Positions 25,997 to 33,411 of a stretch of 64,000 nucleotides of DNA are shown here, in pieces. A program made the translations under genes and the position numbers. The notes beneath the pieces are model-generated. The model did no database searches and was not told the origin of the DNA. It saw nothing but the letters and a program-made list of their open reading frames with translations. The stretch lies in NCBI RefSeq assembly GCF_022846615.1, contig NZ_AP025637.1:2319001-2383000 (forward strand). The letters run 5' to 3'. Every line of letters begins with the position of its first letter. Position 1 is the first letter of the stretch. The DNA comes from Roseomonas fluvialis (GTDB taxonomy: Bacteria; Pseudomonadota; Alphaproteobacteria; Acetobacterales; Acetobacteraceae).

Positions 25997-28603
25997 ATGA
26001 AGACCTTCAAGCCGCTCGCCCTCAGCGTGCTCACGCGGCCGATGGAATTCGGCCGCCGCTTTTTCCTCAGCGTCGCCGCCGTGAGCTTCTGCCCCATGGG
26101 CGACCATCCGGCGCTGCTGGGCGAGGTTGCGATGTGGAAGTTCCTCGCGAAGGCGCTGCCGCCCGAGACGCCGCTTGACATGGTGCTGCCCAAGACCGCG
26201 GGCGAATTCCTGGTTTCCGGCAGTGCCTTCGCGCCGGGCGGGGTGCCGGTTCAGACCATCACGACATCGGTGCGCCTCGGCGCCGTGACCAAGCGCCTTT
26301 CGGCCGTGGGGGAGCGCTACATCGAGGACGGCGTACCCACCCAGCCGCGGCCATTCGTCGAGATGCCGATGGGCTGGGACCGGTCCTATGGCGGCAAGAA
26401 GTACGCGCAGAACCCGCTCGGGCGCGGCATCGACGAAGTGCCCATCCAGGGGGTCGGCTTCCGCGTGGCGCTGCCCAACGTCGTGCTGCCCGCCGGCGCG
26501 CCGCGCCCATCGGCGCCCGAGCCCGTCAACTATGGTCCGATGGACCTCGGCTGGCCGCAGCGCCAGCGCCTGGCCGGCACGCATGACCAGAAATGGCTCG
26601 AGGAGGACTTCCCCGGCTTCGCGCGCGACACCGACTGGCGCGTCTTCATGGCCGCGAGCCCGGACCAGCGCTTCCCTGGCTTCCTGCGCGGCGACGAGGA
26701 CTACGCCATAGGCAACATGCACCCCAGCGAGCCCGAGATCACCGGGCGCCTGCCGGGCATCCTGCCGCGCATCCTGATCCAGCGCCGCGGTGGCTCGGGG
26801 CTCGAGGATATCCCGCTGTCGCTGACCACGGTGTGGTTCTTCCCGACGCAGAAGCGCCTGGTAATGATCCACCACGGCCGCACCCGCGTGACGGAGGAGG
26901 ATGCGCGCGACGTGACGCGCCTGGTGCTCGGCGCCGACATGCTCGGCGCACCGCGCCCCATTGCTGCCTTCCAGGAGGCCGTCGACCAGCGGCTGCATCC
27001 CGAATTCGGCACGCTCGAAGCGCTGCGCGACAGCGCGCTGGTGCCCGCCGACCTCATCGTGCCCGACCCGGACATGGAGGCGGAGCGCATGATGAACGAG
27101 GAGAAGGGCCTGCTCGCGCAGCGCGCCCACCAGCGCGCGCTCAAGCAGAACGCCGCGACGCGCCGGCGGATGGTCGACATGAAGCTCGACCCGGATCTGT
27201 ATGCTCCGCCCCCGCCCGTGGCACACGAACCGGTGCCGACCCTCGAGAATCTACCCGCCGTGATCGAGCGCGTCCGCAAGGAAGCCGCCGAGCGCCAGGT
27301 CGCCGCCGACGAGACGCGCGCGAAGATGGAGGCGCAGTCGCGCGAGGTGGCGGTGCAGGCCGGCATGGAACCGGTCGATCCGAAGAAGCGCCCGTCCGGG
27401 CCGCCGCGCTTTTCGGCCGCGGCGACGATGGCGGAGATGCAGGCCAACGCCGAACGCATCGAGGCCGGGGACGGCGATGCCGGCGTGCTGCGCGCCATGC
27501 TGGCCGACCCGGTCGCGATGAAGCGCCTCACCGACTTCGAGGCGGCGCAGCGGCAGGCCTATGTCGATAGTGCCGACCAGCAGGACCCCGCTCCGCGGCT
27601 CGATGCCGCGGCCAATGCTGCGCTGCGCGAACGGCTGATGGATGGGCGGCGCAACGCCGCGGGGGCTGACCTGTGCGGCGCCGACCTGTCCGGCCTCGAT
27701 TTGTCAGGCTTCGACCTGACCGGTGCCTGGCTCGATGGCGCGGACCTGGCGGGCACGAATCTTGGCCGCGCGCGCCTTCAGGGCGCGGTGCTGGCGCATG
27801 CGCGGCTTGAGCGCGCGGTGCTGGCCGGGGCCGAACTGGACGGCGCCAATCTCGGCCGTGCGAAGCTCGCCGGGGCGGACCTCGCGCATGCGCGGATGCG
27901 CGGCGCCGTGCTGCGCGGTGCCGACCTGAGCGGGGCGCGCTTCCTGCGAGCCGACCTGTCGGATGCGATGCTGGGCGATGCCTCCCTGGCGGGTGCGGAC
28001 CTCTCGGAGGTCAATTGCGCCGGGCTGATGATGCTCGAGACGGATCTCTCCGGCGTGACGGCGGCGCGCGCCAATTTCGCCAAGGCGTCCTTCATCAACG
28101 CCAAGCTAGGCAATGCCGACTTCAGCGGCGCGAACCTCACGCAGGCAACCTTCCTGGGCGCGGCGGCGCCGGGCATCGTCTTCGCCGGCGCGAACCTCAC
28201 GAAGGCCGTGTTCGTCGAGGCCTGCACCATGCCGGGCGCACGCTTCACCGGCGCGCGTTGCGCCGGCGCCAACCTGCGCGGCAGCAACCTCGAAGGCGCC
28301 GTGTTCGACCGGGCGGTGCTCGACGATGCCGACCTGTCGGAGTGCAAGCTGCAGGGCGCGTCCTTCGACCTGGCGCGCGCGCGCGCGGCGCGCTTCACCG
28401 TGGCCGACTTGCGCGGCGCGCGCCTCACCCGTGCCGACCTGATGGGGGTGAGCCTGTCGCGCGCCGACATCAGCGGCGCCGACCTCAGCGACAGCAGCCT
28501 GCACGAGGCCGACCTCGCCCGCATCCAGAGCGACACCGCCACGCGCTACGAACGCGTCCACCGCAGCCGCGCCCGCATCCATCCGCGCCGGAGCCCGACA
28601 TGA
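25997..28603 (+). CDS. DUF2169-pentapeptide-repeat fusion protein (T6SS adaptor)
   Basis: 868 aa. The N-terminal DUF2169 domain (about residues 1-330) has KPLALSVLTRPMEF, MGWDRSYGGKKYAQNPLG, and GNMHPSEPEI. A charged helical linker follows (about 340-550), then a pentapeptide-repeat beta-helix from about residue 552 to 840 built of A(D/N)LxG units. DUF2169 proteins are known T6SS adaptors that help load effectors on VgrG/PAAR tips. The repeat tail may form a rigid rod or binding surface. The stop overlaps the next gene (ATGA). Confidence 0.9.
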   Translation: MKTFKPLALSVLTRPMEFGRRFFLSVAAVSFCPMGDHPALLGEVAMWKFLAKALPPETPLDMVLPKTAGEFLVSGSAFAPGGVPVQTITTSVRLGAVTKRLSAVGERYIEDGVPTQPRPFVEMPMGWDRSYGGKKYAQNPLGRGIDEVPIQGVGFRVALPNVVLPAGAPRPSAPEPVNYGPMDLGWPQRQRLAGTHDQKWLEEDFPGFARDTDWRVFMAASPDQRFPGFLRGDEDYAIGNMHPSEPEITGRLPGILPRILIQRRGGSGLEDIPLSLTTVWFFPTQKRLVMIHHGRTRVTEEDARDVTRLVLGADMLGAPRPIAAFQEAVDQRLHPEFGTLEALRDSALVPADLIVPDPDMEAERMMNEEKGLLAQRAHQRALKQNAATRRRMVDMKLDPDLYAPPPPVAHEPVPTLENLPAVIERVRKEAAERQVAADETRAKMEAQSREVAVQAGMEPVDPKKRPSGPPRFSAAATMAEMQANAERIEAGDGDAGVLRAMLADPVAMKRLTDFEAAQRQAYVDSADQQDPAPRLDAAANAALRERLMDGRRNAAGADLCGADLSGLDLSGFDLTGAWLDGADLAGTNLGRARLQGAVLAHARLERAVLAGAELDGANLGRAKLAGADLAHARMRGAVLRGADLSGARFLRADLSDAMLGDASLAGADLSEVNCAGLMMLETDLSGVTAARANFAKASFINAKLGNADFSGANLTQATFLGAAAPGIVFAGANLTKAVFVEACTMPGARFTGARCAGANLRGSNLEGAVFDRAVLDDADLSECKLQGASFDLARARAARFTVADLRGARLTRADLMGVSLSRADISGADLSDSSLHEADLARIQSDTATRYERVHRSRARIHPRRSPT

Positions 28604-29661
28604 GCCGCGATGCGATCGAGGCGCTGGTGCGCGACGGCGAGGTGATCGGGCGCGAGCGGAGCTGGGCGGGTACGGATCTCGCGGGGGCGGACCTGTCGGG
28701 CGCGATCATCGAGGGCGCGGATTTCGCGAATGCGAATCTGCGCGGGGCGAATTTCCGGGAGTCCGTCGTGGCTGGCGTGCGCTTCGACGGGGCGGACCTG
28801 TCGGGTGCAACCCTGGCGCATTCGACCTTCACCGAATGCCACATGACGCATGCGCGCCTGGCCGGCGTGAAGGCGCAGATCTGGACCGCGACGAACTGCG
28901 GCATGCGCGGCGCGGTCTTTGCGGATGCCGATCTGCAGGTGGCGACCTTCGCGCAATGCCGCCTCACACGGGCCTCCTTCGCCAAGGCGAACCTGACCAA
29001 GGGGCGCTTCATGAAGTGCCGCGTGGACGGCATCGACCTCAGCAGCGCGGGGTGCGAGGACGCGGTCTTCATCGAATCCGACCTGCGCGAGGCGAACTTC
29101 GCCGGCACGCGATTCTTCCGCACGGTCTTCATGTTCGGGATGTTCGCGGGGCGCTCGCTGCAGGGCCTCGGCCTGTCCGGCTGCCAGTTCACCGAATGCG
29201 ACCTCACCGGTTGCGACCTGTCGGGTGCGGACCTGACGCAGGCGGGGATGCAGAAGGCGAAGGCCGCCGGCGCGCGCTTCGAAGGTGCCGTCATGGCCAA
29301 GGCCATCCTGATGGAAGCCTTGCTGCCCGGGGCCGTGCTGCGCGGGGCCGACCTATCCAACGCGATCCTGTCGGGCGCCGACCTGACCGGTGCGGATGCG
29401 ACCGGCGCGCGCATGTATCAGGCGATCTGCGTCGGCATGACGGCACCGCAGGCGCGCTTCGGGCAATGCGACATGACCTATGCGGACCTCAGCCACGCGA
29501 ACCTCGAAGGGGCGGATCTCGCGGGGGTGACGCTGTTCCGTGCAAACCTTCATATGATCCGCGAGGCCGGCGCGCGTATCCCGGACCGACGCGCGGCACT
29601 GCAGCCGGATACCGACCGCGCCCGCGCGGAACAGTGGCAGCAGCGCTGGGCAGGGGCCTGA
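28600..29661 (+). CDS. Pentapeptide-repeat protein
   Basis: 353 aa, translationally coupled to the DUF2169 fusion. After a short N-terminal part (about 25 residues) almost the whole chain is A(D/N)LxG-type repeats (ADLSGA, ANLRGA, CDLTGC), predicting one long quadrilateral beta-helix. Several coils carry Cys (TECHMT, QCRLTR, KCRVDG) rather than Ala at the outward position. It resembles the repeat tail of the preceding gene. In such T6SS islands these proteins usually accompany DUF2169 and DUF4150 genes. No toxin motif seen. Confidence 0.9.
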   Translation: MSRDAIEALVRDGEVIGRERSWAGTDLAGADLSGAIIEGADFANANLRGANFRESVVAGVRFDGADLSGATLAHSTFTECHMTHARLAGVKAQIWTATNCGMRGAVFADADLQVATFAQCRLTRASFAKANLTKGRFMKCRVDGIDLSSAGCEDAVFIESDLREANFAGTRFFRTVFMFGMFAGRSLQGLGLSGCQFTECDLTGCDLSGADLTQAGMQKAKAAGARFEGAVMAKAILMEALLPGAVLRGADLSNAILSGADLTGADATGARMYQAICVGMTAPQARFGQCDMTYADLSHANLEGADLAGVTLFRANLHMIREAGARIPDRRAALQPDTDRARAEQWQQRWAGA

Positions 29662-29688
29662 GATGAACATCGAGACGGAGCACAGCAG

Positions 29689-30288
29689 ATGAACGCGATC
29701 ACGGGGTTCAGCGCCTTCGCGATGTCCGGCGGCCAGGTGGCGGAGGTGCTCTCCCGCGAGGGCGAGGACTGCCTGGTGCTGCAGGACGGGCGCGAGGAGG
29801 CCGCACGGCGCGCCTTCTCCTGCCTGGTCGAGCCCGAGCCCGGCGATGTCGTGCTGGTCGCGCAGGGGGCGGCTTCGCCCTACATCCTTGCCGTGCTGGA
29901 ACGGCGTGGCACGGCCGCGATGCGCCTCGCCTTACCTGACGGTGCGACGGTCGCCGCCGATGGCGGGCGCCTCAACCTCTCGGCGGAAACGCTGGTGATG
30001 CAGGCGGCTACGACGCAGGTAGCGACACAGACGCTCGGCGTTGCGGCGACGCAGACGGAGGCGCGTCTGGGCCGCGTCTCCGCCATCGCCGAGGCGATCG
30101 AGACCATCGCGACACGGATCATCGGCCGCTTCCGCCGCAGCTACCGCTTCGTCGAGGAAGGCGAACACCTGCGCGCGCGCGACATCGACCAGCGCGCCAG
30201 CGGCCACATGACGCTGAAGGGGGACACGACCACGCTGCAGGCCGGCCTGGTCGTCAAGATCGACGGCGCGCAGATCCACATGGGCTGA
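29689..30288 (+). CDS. DUF3540 domain protein (T6SS-associated)
   Basis: 199 aa. N-terminal beta domain (LVLQDGREEAARRAFSCLVEPEPGDVVLVA) followed by ALPDGATVAADGGRLNLSAETL, then a helical segment and a C-terminal beta stretch (RQASGHMTLKGD-like, ending KIDGAQIHMG). The end resembles VgrG/gp5-type trimeric beta-helix tips, as in the DUF3540 family found next to DUF2169 and DUF4150 genes. Placed between the pentapeptide protein and the PAAR-like tip, it is likely part of effector loading or spike tip assembly. Confidence 0.85.
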   Translation: MNAITGFSAFAMSGGQVAEVLSREGEDCLVLQDGREEAARRAFSCLVEPEPGDVVLVAQGAASPYILAVLERRGTAAMRLALPDGATVAADGGRLNLSAETLVMQAATTQVATQTLGVAATQTEARLGRVSAIAEAIETIATRIIGRFRRSYRFVEEGEHLRARDIDQRASGHMTLKGDTTTLQAGLVVKIDGAQIHMG

Positions 30289-30299
30289 GGAGAGGCGCT

Positions 30300-30695
30300 A
30301 TGTTCGCCAATACGCAGATGATGGGCATGGACATGGGGTTCCCCGATGTCTGCCTCACGCCCGCGGTGCCTGCGCCGATCCCGATCCCGTACCCGAACAT
30401 AGCGATGGGTCCGACCGCCATCCCCAGCCAGGTCACCACGATGGTGCTGGGCGCGCCAATGCACAACATGGGCACCACGACGCCGCTGACGAACGGCGAC
30501 AATGCCGGCGTCGCCACCGGCGTCGCGTCGGGCACCGTGATGGGTCCTTCGCGCCACCTCCTCGGGTCCTTCACGATGCTCGTGGGCGGGATGCCCGCGA
30601 CGCGCCTCACCTCGATGTCGCTGCAGAACAGCACCAACATCCCGGGTTGCCGGATCGTGCCAAGCCAGGTGCGCGTCATCATCCTCGCACCCTGA
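30300..30695 (+). CDS. DUF4150/PAAR-like spike tip protein
   Basis: 131 aa, RBS GGAGAGG upstream. Pattern is that of DUF4150: FPDVCLTPAVPAPIPIPYPN, a GAPMHNMGTTTPLTNGD core, ending with GCRIVPSQVRVIIL. DUF4150 is a PAAR-like domain that caps the VgrG trimer. Often it is the N-terminus of a large toxin; here it stands alone with no C-terminal extension. The operon ends here, as the next gene has its own promoter-like region. Confidence 0.9.
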   Translation: MFANTQMMGMDMGFPDVCLTPAVPAPIPIPYPNIAMGPTAIPSQVTTMVLGAPMHNMGTTTPLTNGDNAGVATGVASGTVMGPSRHLLGSFTMLVGGMPATRLTSMSLQNSTNIPGCRIVPSQVRVIILAP

Positions 30696-30709
30696 ACGGG
30701 TCGCAGGGA

Positions 30710-30739
30710 TTGACCGGGGCTGCCGTGGCGCGGTAAGTT
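30710..30739 (+). promoter_or_regulatory. Candidate promoter of the arsR-type operon
   Basis: TTGACC (30710-30715), 18-nt spacer, TAAGTT (30734-30739). The -35 is good, the -10 weak. The start codon follows at 30746, so the transcript would have almost no leader, and the operator-like palindrome overlaps the -10. Confidence 0.45.
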
Positions 30740-30754
30740 AACCGAATGGTTGAC
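30737..30754 (+). promoter_or_regulatory. ArsR-type operator overlapping the start codon
   Basis: Inverted repeat GTTAACC-GAAT-GGTTGAC (one mismatch) centred on the start codon at 30746-30748 and abutting the -10. ArsR-family regulators paired with AHSA1/SRPBCC genes commonly bind such GTTAACC palindromes, so autorepression is the likely mode. This is an inference from position and symmetry. Confidence 0.6.
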
Positions 30755-31078
30755 TTGCAGCAGCCCGGGCTGGATCGGATCTTCGGCGCTCTGTCCGACC
30801 CGACGCGGCGCGCCATCGTCGAACGCCTCGCGGCGCAGGACGCGCTCAGCATCAGCGAGATCGCGCGCCCGCTGCCGATGTCGCTGCCGGCGGTAATGAA
30901 GCACCTCGACGTGCTGGAGAACGCGGGCCTGGTGGCGCGTCGCAAGGCCGGGCGCACCGTCACCTGCCGCCTGGTCGCTGCACCGATGGAGGATGCCATG
31001 GGCTGGCTCGCGCGTTATCAGCGCTTCTGGTCCGAGAGCCTCGATCGCCTCGCCGCCGCGCTCGAGGCCAAGCCATGA
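30746..31078 (+). CDS. ArsR/SmtB-family winged-helix regulator
   Basis: 110 aa. DPTRRAIVERLA (helix 1), ALSISEIARPLPMSLPAVMKHLDVLENAGLV (recognition helix-turn-helix), and RRKAGRTVTCRL wing. No CVC-type metal motif is visible, so it belongs to the metal-independent ArsR group usually coupled to AHSA1 proteins. It overlaps the SRPBCC gene (ATGA at 31075), and an operator-like palindrome covers its own start. Confidence 0.93.
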   Translation: MVDLQQPGLDRIFGALSDPTRRAIVERLAAQDALSISEIARPLPMSLPAVMKHLDVLENAGLVARRKAGRTVTCRLVAAPMEDAMGWLARYQRFWSESLDRLAAALEAKP

Positions 31079-31512
31079 CCGCCGTGGTGCCCAGCCTGAC
31101 CCTGGTGCGCCGCATCAAGGCCGCGCCGGCCGCGGTGTTCGACGCCTGGACGCGGCCCGAGATCCTCGCGACTTGGTGGGGCCCGCACCATACCCGCGTA
31201 CTGGAGGCCGAGATCGACCCGCGCGAGGGCGGCCGCTTCCGCGTCGTGCTCGTCGAGGATACCGGCGCGCGGCACGAGATCAGCGGCACCTATGCCGAGG
31301 TCGCGCCGCCGGAGCGCCTGGTGTTCTCCTGGGCCTGGACCAATGCGCCGGAGCGCGTGTCGCGCGTGACGGTCGTGCTGCGGCAGATCGCCGAGGGCAC
31401 CGAGGTGACGCTCACGCATGACCGCTTCGCCGATGAAGGCACCGCGACGCGGCATCGCCGCGGCTGGACGGAATCGCTCGACCGCCTGACCACGCGCTTC
31501 GGCGCCGCCTGA
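31075..31512 (+). CDS. SRPBCC/AHSA1-domain protein
   Basis: 145 aa. Bet v1-like fold hallmarks: VRRIKAAPAAVFDAWTRPEILATWW, EIDPREGGRFRVV, and LVFSWAWTN. AHSA1-type proteins bind hydrophobic ligands in a deep pocket; in ArsR pairs the ligand is rarely known. Translationally coupled to the regulator and 14 bp before the DUF1579 gene, so the three probably respond to one signal. Confidence 0.92.
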   Translation: MTAVVPSLTLVRRIKAAPAAVFDAWTRPEILATWWGPHHTRVLEAEIDPREGGRFRVVLVEDTGARHEISGTYAEVAPPERLVFSWAWTNAPERVSRVTVVLRQIAEGTEVTLTHDRFADEGTATRHRRGWTESLDRLTTRFGAA

Positions 31513-31526
31513 CACGGAGACGCAGC

Positions 31527-32003
31527 ATGGACATCCCGCAACCCGGCATCGAGCATCGCTGGCTCCAGCGCCTGGTCGGCACCTGGCGGACCGAGGGCGA
31601 ATGCGCGGCCCCGCCCGGCGAGGCGGCGGTGCAGATGACCGGCACCGAGCGCGTGCGCAGCCTGGGCGGGCTGTGGGTGCTGGCCGAGGGCGAGGGCGAG
31701 ATGCCCGGCGGCGGCACCGCGAACAGCCTCATGACGCTGGGCTTCGACCCTGTGCAGGGCGCCTTCGTGGGCACCTTCGTGGCATCGATGATGACGCATC
31801 TCTGGTCGTATCGCGGCACGCTTGCGGACGACACGCTCACGCTCGACACCGAGGGACCGGATTTCGGGAGCGGCGCCATGGCGCGCTACCAGGACATCAT
31901 CGCCCTGCAGGGTGATGACGCGCGCACCCTGACATCACGCATGCAGAAGCCGGACGGCAGCTGGGTCGAGGTGATGTCGGCGCGCTATCGCCGGATCGGT
32001 TGA
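31527..32003 (+). CDS. DUF1579-family protein
   Basis: 158 aa. A beta-barrel-like protein with LVGTWRTEGECAAPPG, GGLWVLAEGEGEMPGGGTANSLMTLGFDP and GAFVGTFVASMMTHLW, the pattern of DUF1579. RBS-like GGAG lies at about 31517. Frequently found with ArsR-AHSA1 genes. Biochemical function not known; a small-ligand-binding lipocalin-like fold is possible. Confidence 0.85.
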   Translation: MDIPQPGIEHRWLQRLVGTWRTEGECAAPPGEAAVQMTGTERVRSLGGLWVLAEGEGEMPGGGTANSLMTLGFDPVQGAFVGTFVASMMTHLWSYRGTLADDTLTLDTEGPDFGSGAMARYQDIIALQGDDARTLTSRMQKPDGSWVEVMSARYRRIG

Positions 32004-32021
32004 TCGTCATTGCGCGACAAC

Positions 32022-32027
32022 GGGAGG
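32022..32027 (+). promoter_or_regulatory. Ribosome binding site deciding the BNR-protein start
   Basis: GGGAGG, 5 nt before ATG 32033. It favours this start over the in-frame codon at 32000, which would overlap the DUF1579 stop. Confidence 0.75.
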
Positions 32028-32032
32028 TTCGC

Positions 32033-33109
32033 ATGGCAGGCGGCGTGACGCTGCTCGTGGGCACCAAGAAAGGTGCCTTCCTGATGGAGGGTGACGTTCA
32101 GCGCCGCGACTGGACGCTGCGCGGACCGTTCTGCGATGCCTGGCCCGTCAATCACGTGGTCGCAGACCCCGCCACCGGCGCCATCCATGCCGGCGGCGGC
32201 AATGAATGGTTCGGCCCGGCGGTCTGGACCTCGCACGACCGCGGAGCGAGTTGGACGCATTCTAGCGCCGGCCTCGCCTACACCGCCGGCGAGACGCCGG
32301 TCAAATCGGTTTGGTCCCTCGCGAAGGGCCCGGGCGGGCTCTATGCCGGTGTCGAGCCGGCGGGTCTGTTCCACAGCGCCGATGGCGGCGCGACCTGGAC
32401 GCATCTGCACGGGCTGCGCGACCATCCCTCTCGCCCCGAATGGCAGCCGGGCGGCGGCGGGCTGATCCTGCACCACATCCTGCCGCATCCGACCGATGCG
32501 CAGCGGTTGTGGGTGGCGATCTCGACCGGTGGGGTGTTCTTCACCGCCGATGGCGGCGCCACCTGGGAACCGCGCAACCGCGGCACGCGGCAGGACTATG
32601 CGCCGGAGGATCAGCTCTACCCGGAGCACGGCCAATGCGTGCACTCGCTGGTGATGGCGGCCGGCATGCCCGACCGGCTGTACCAACAGAACCATTGCGG
32701 CATGTACCGCAGCGAGGATGCCGGAAGGCAATGGGTCAGCATCGAGGACGGGCTGCCCTCCACCTTCGGCTTTCCTGCCGCGGCACATCCGCGTGACCCC
32801 GATACGCTGTTCCTGGTGCCGCTGAACGGGGACACCGCGGGGCGGTATGTGCCCGAGGCCGCGGCCGCGGTTTGGCGCACGCAGGATGCCGGCGCGACCT
32901 GGACGGCGCTGCGCGAGGGCCTGCCGCAACGCAGCGCCTTCTTCGGCGTGCTGCGCCAGGCCATGACGACCGACACGCTCGCACCGGCTGGGCTGTATTT
33001 CGGCACCAGCAGTGGGTCACTCTATGCCAGCGCAGATGAAGGCGCGCATTTCGCGTGCATCGCGCAGCATCTGCCGACCATCACCTCGGTCGAGGTGATG
33101 GAGGGCTAG
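32033..33109 (+). CDS. BNR-repeat/exo-sialidase-like beta-propeller protein
   Basis: 358 aa. Several Asp-box-like repeats: SHDRGASWTH, SADGGATWTH, TADGGATWEP, SEDAGRQWVS, TQDAGATWTA. These mark the blades of a sialidase/YCF48-type beta-propeller. There is no signal peptide, so it acts in the cytoplasm, and the sialidase arginine triad is not apparent, so hydrolase activity is not claimed. The next gene, a MoaD/ThiS-like protein, starts 2 nt after the stop. Confidence 0.85.
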   Translation: MAGGVTLLVGTKKGAFLMEGDVQRRDWTLRGPFCDAWPVNHVVADPATGAIHAGGGNEWFGPAVWTSHDRGASWTHSSAGLAYTAGETPVKSVWSLAKGPGGLYAGVEPAGLFHSADGGATWTHLHGLRDHPSRPEWQPGGGGLILHHILPHPTDAQRLWVAISTGGVFFTADGGATWEPRNRGTRQDYAPEDQLYPEHGQCVHSLVMAAGMPDRLYQQNHCGMYRSEDAGRQWVSIEDGLPSTFGFPAAAHPRDPDTLFLVPLNGDTAGRYVPEAAAAVWRTQDAGATWTALREGLPQRSAFFGVLRQAMTTDTLAPAGLYFGTSSGSLYASADEGAHFACIAQHLPTITSVEVMEG

Positions 33110-33111
33110 TG

Positions 33112-33375
33112 ATGGTGCGCGTGCTGCTGCCCCAGGCGCTGGTGCGGTTGTTTCCCGGCGCGCCGCGGGAGGTTGATGTGACGGCGGGCGACGTTGCCGC
33201 CGCGATCGCCGTGCTGGATGCGCGCTGGCCAGGCATGGCCGACCGGTTGGTCGATTCCACGCCCGCCATCCGGCGTCACATCAACGTCTTCGTGGACGGA
33301 GAGCGTGCGGCCCTGCGCACGCCGATGCATCCTGCGGCGGAGATGCTGGTGACGACGGCCATGAGCGGCGGCTGA
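33112..33375 (+). CDS. MoaD/ThiS-family ubiquitin-like sulfur carrier
   Basis: 87 aa with a C-terminal Gly-Gly (TAMSGG) as in sulfur-carrier proteins activated by adenylation. The beta-grasp pattern is present: VRVLLPQALVRLFPG at the start, the DVTAGDVAAAIAVLDARWPGM helix, and HINVFVDGE. No MoaE, ThiG or E1-like gene adjoins it, so the pathway (molybdopterin, thiamin or another thiolation) is open. Coupled to the propeller protein. A hairpin follows its stop. Confidence 0.88.
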   Translation: MVRVLLPQALVRLFPGAPREVDVTAGDVAAAIAVLDARWPGMADRLVDSTPAIRRHINVFVDGERAALRTPMHPAAEMLVTTAMSGG

Positions 33376-33401
33376 CCGCGCGACGGGCTGCCCTCGCGCG
33401 G
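33376..33401. terminator. Hairpin between convergent genes
   Basis: CCGCGCGA / TCGCGCGG form an 8-bp perfect stem around a 10-nt loop, directly after the MoaD-like stop and before the end of the M20 peptidase gene. No T-run, so it is terminator-like but may need Rho. Confidence 0.5.
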
Positions 33402-33411
33402 GCGTCGTGCG

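Noticed and set aside
25880-27226. Long minus-strand open frame opposite the DUF2169 gene
   Set aside because: No start signal, no domain, and the plus strand encodes a clear family protein there.
27650-29661. Repetitive DNA or CRISPR-like array in the pentapeptide region
   Set aside because: The repetition is protein-level A(D/N)LxG periodicity in continuous open frames; there are no constant direct repeats with unique spacers.
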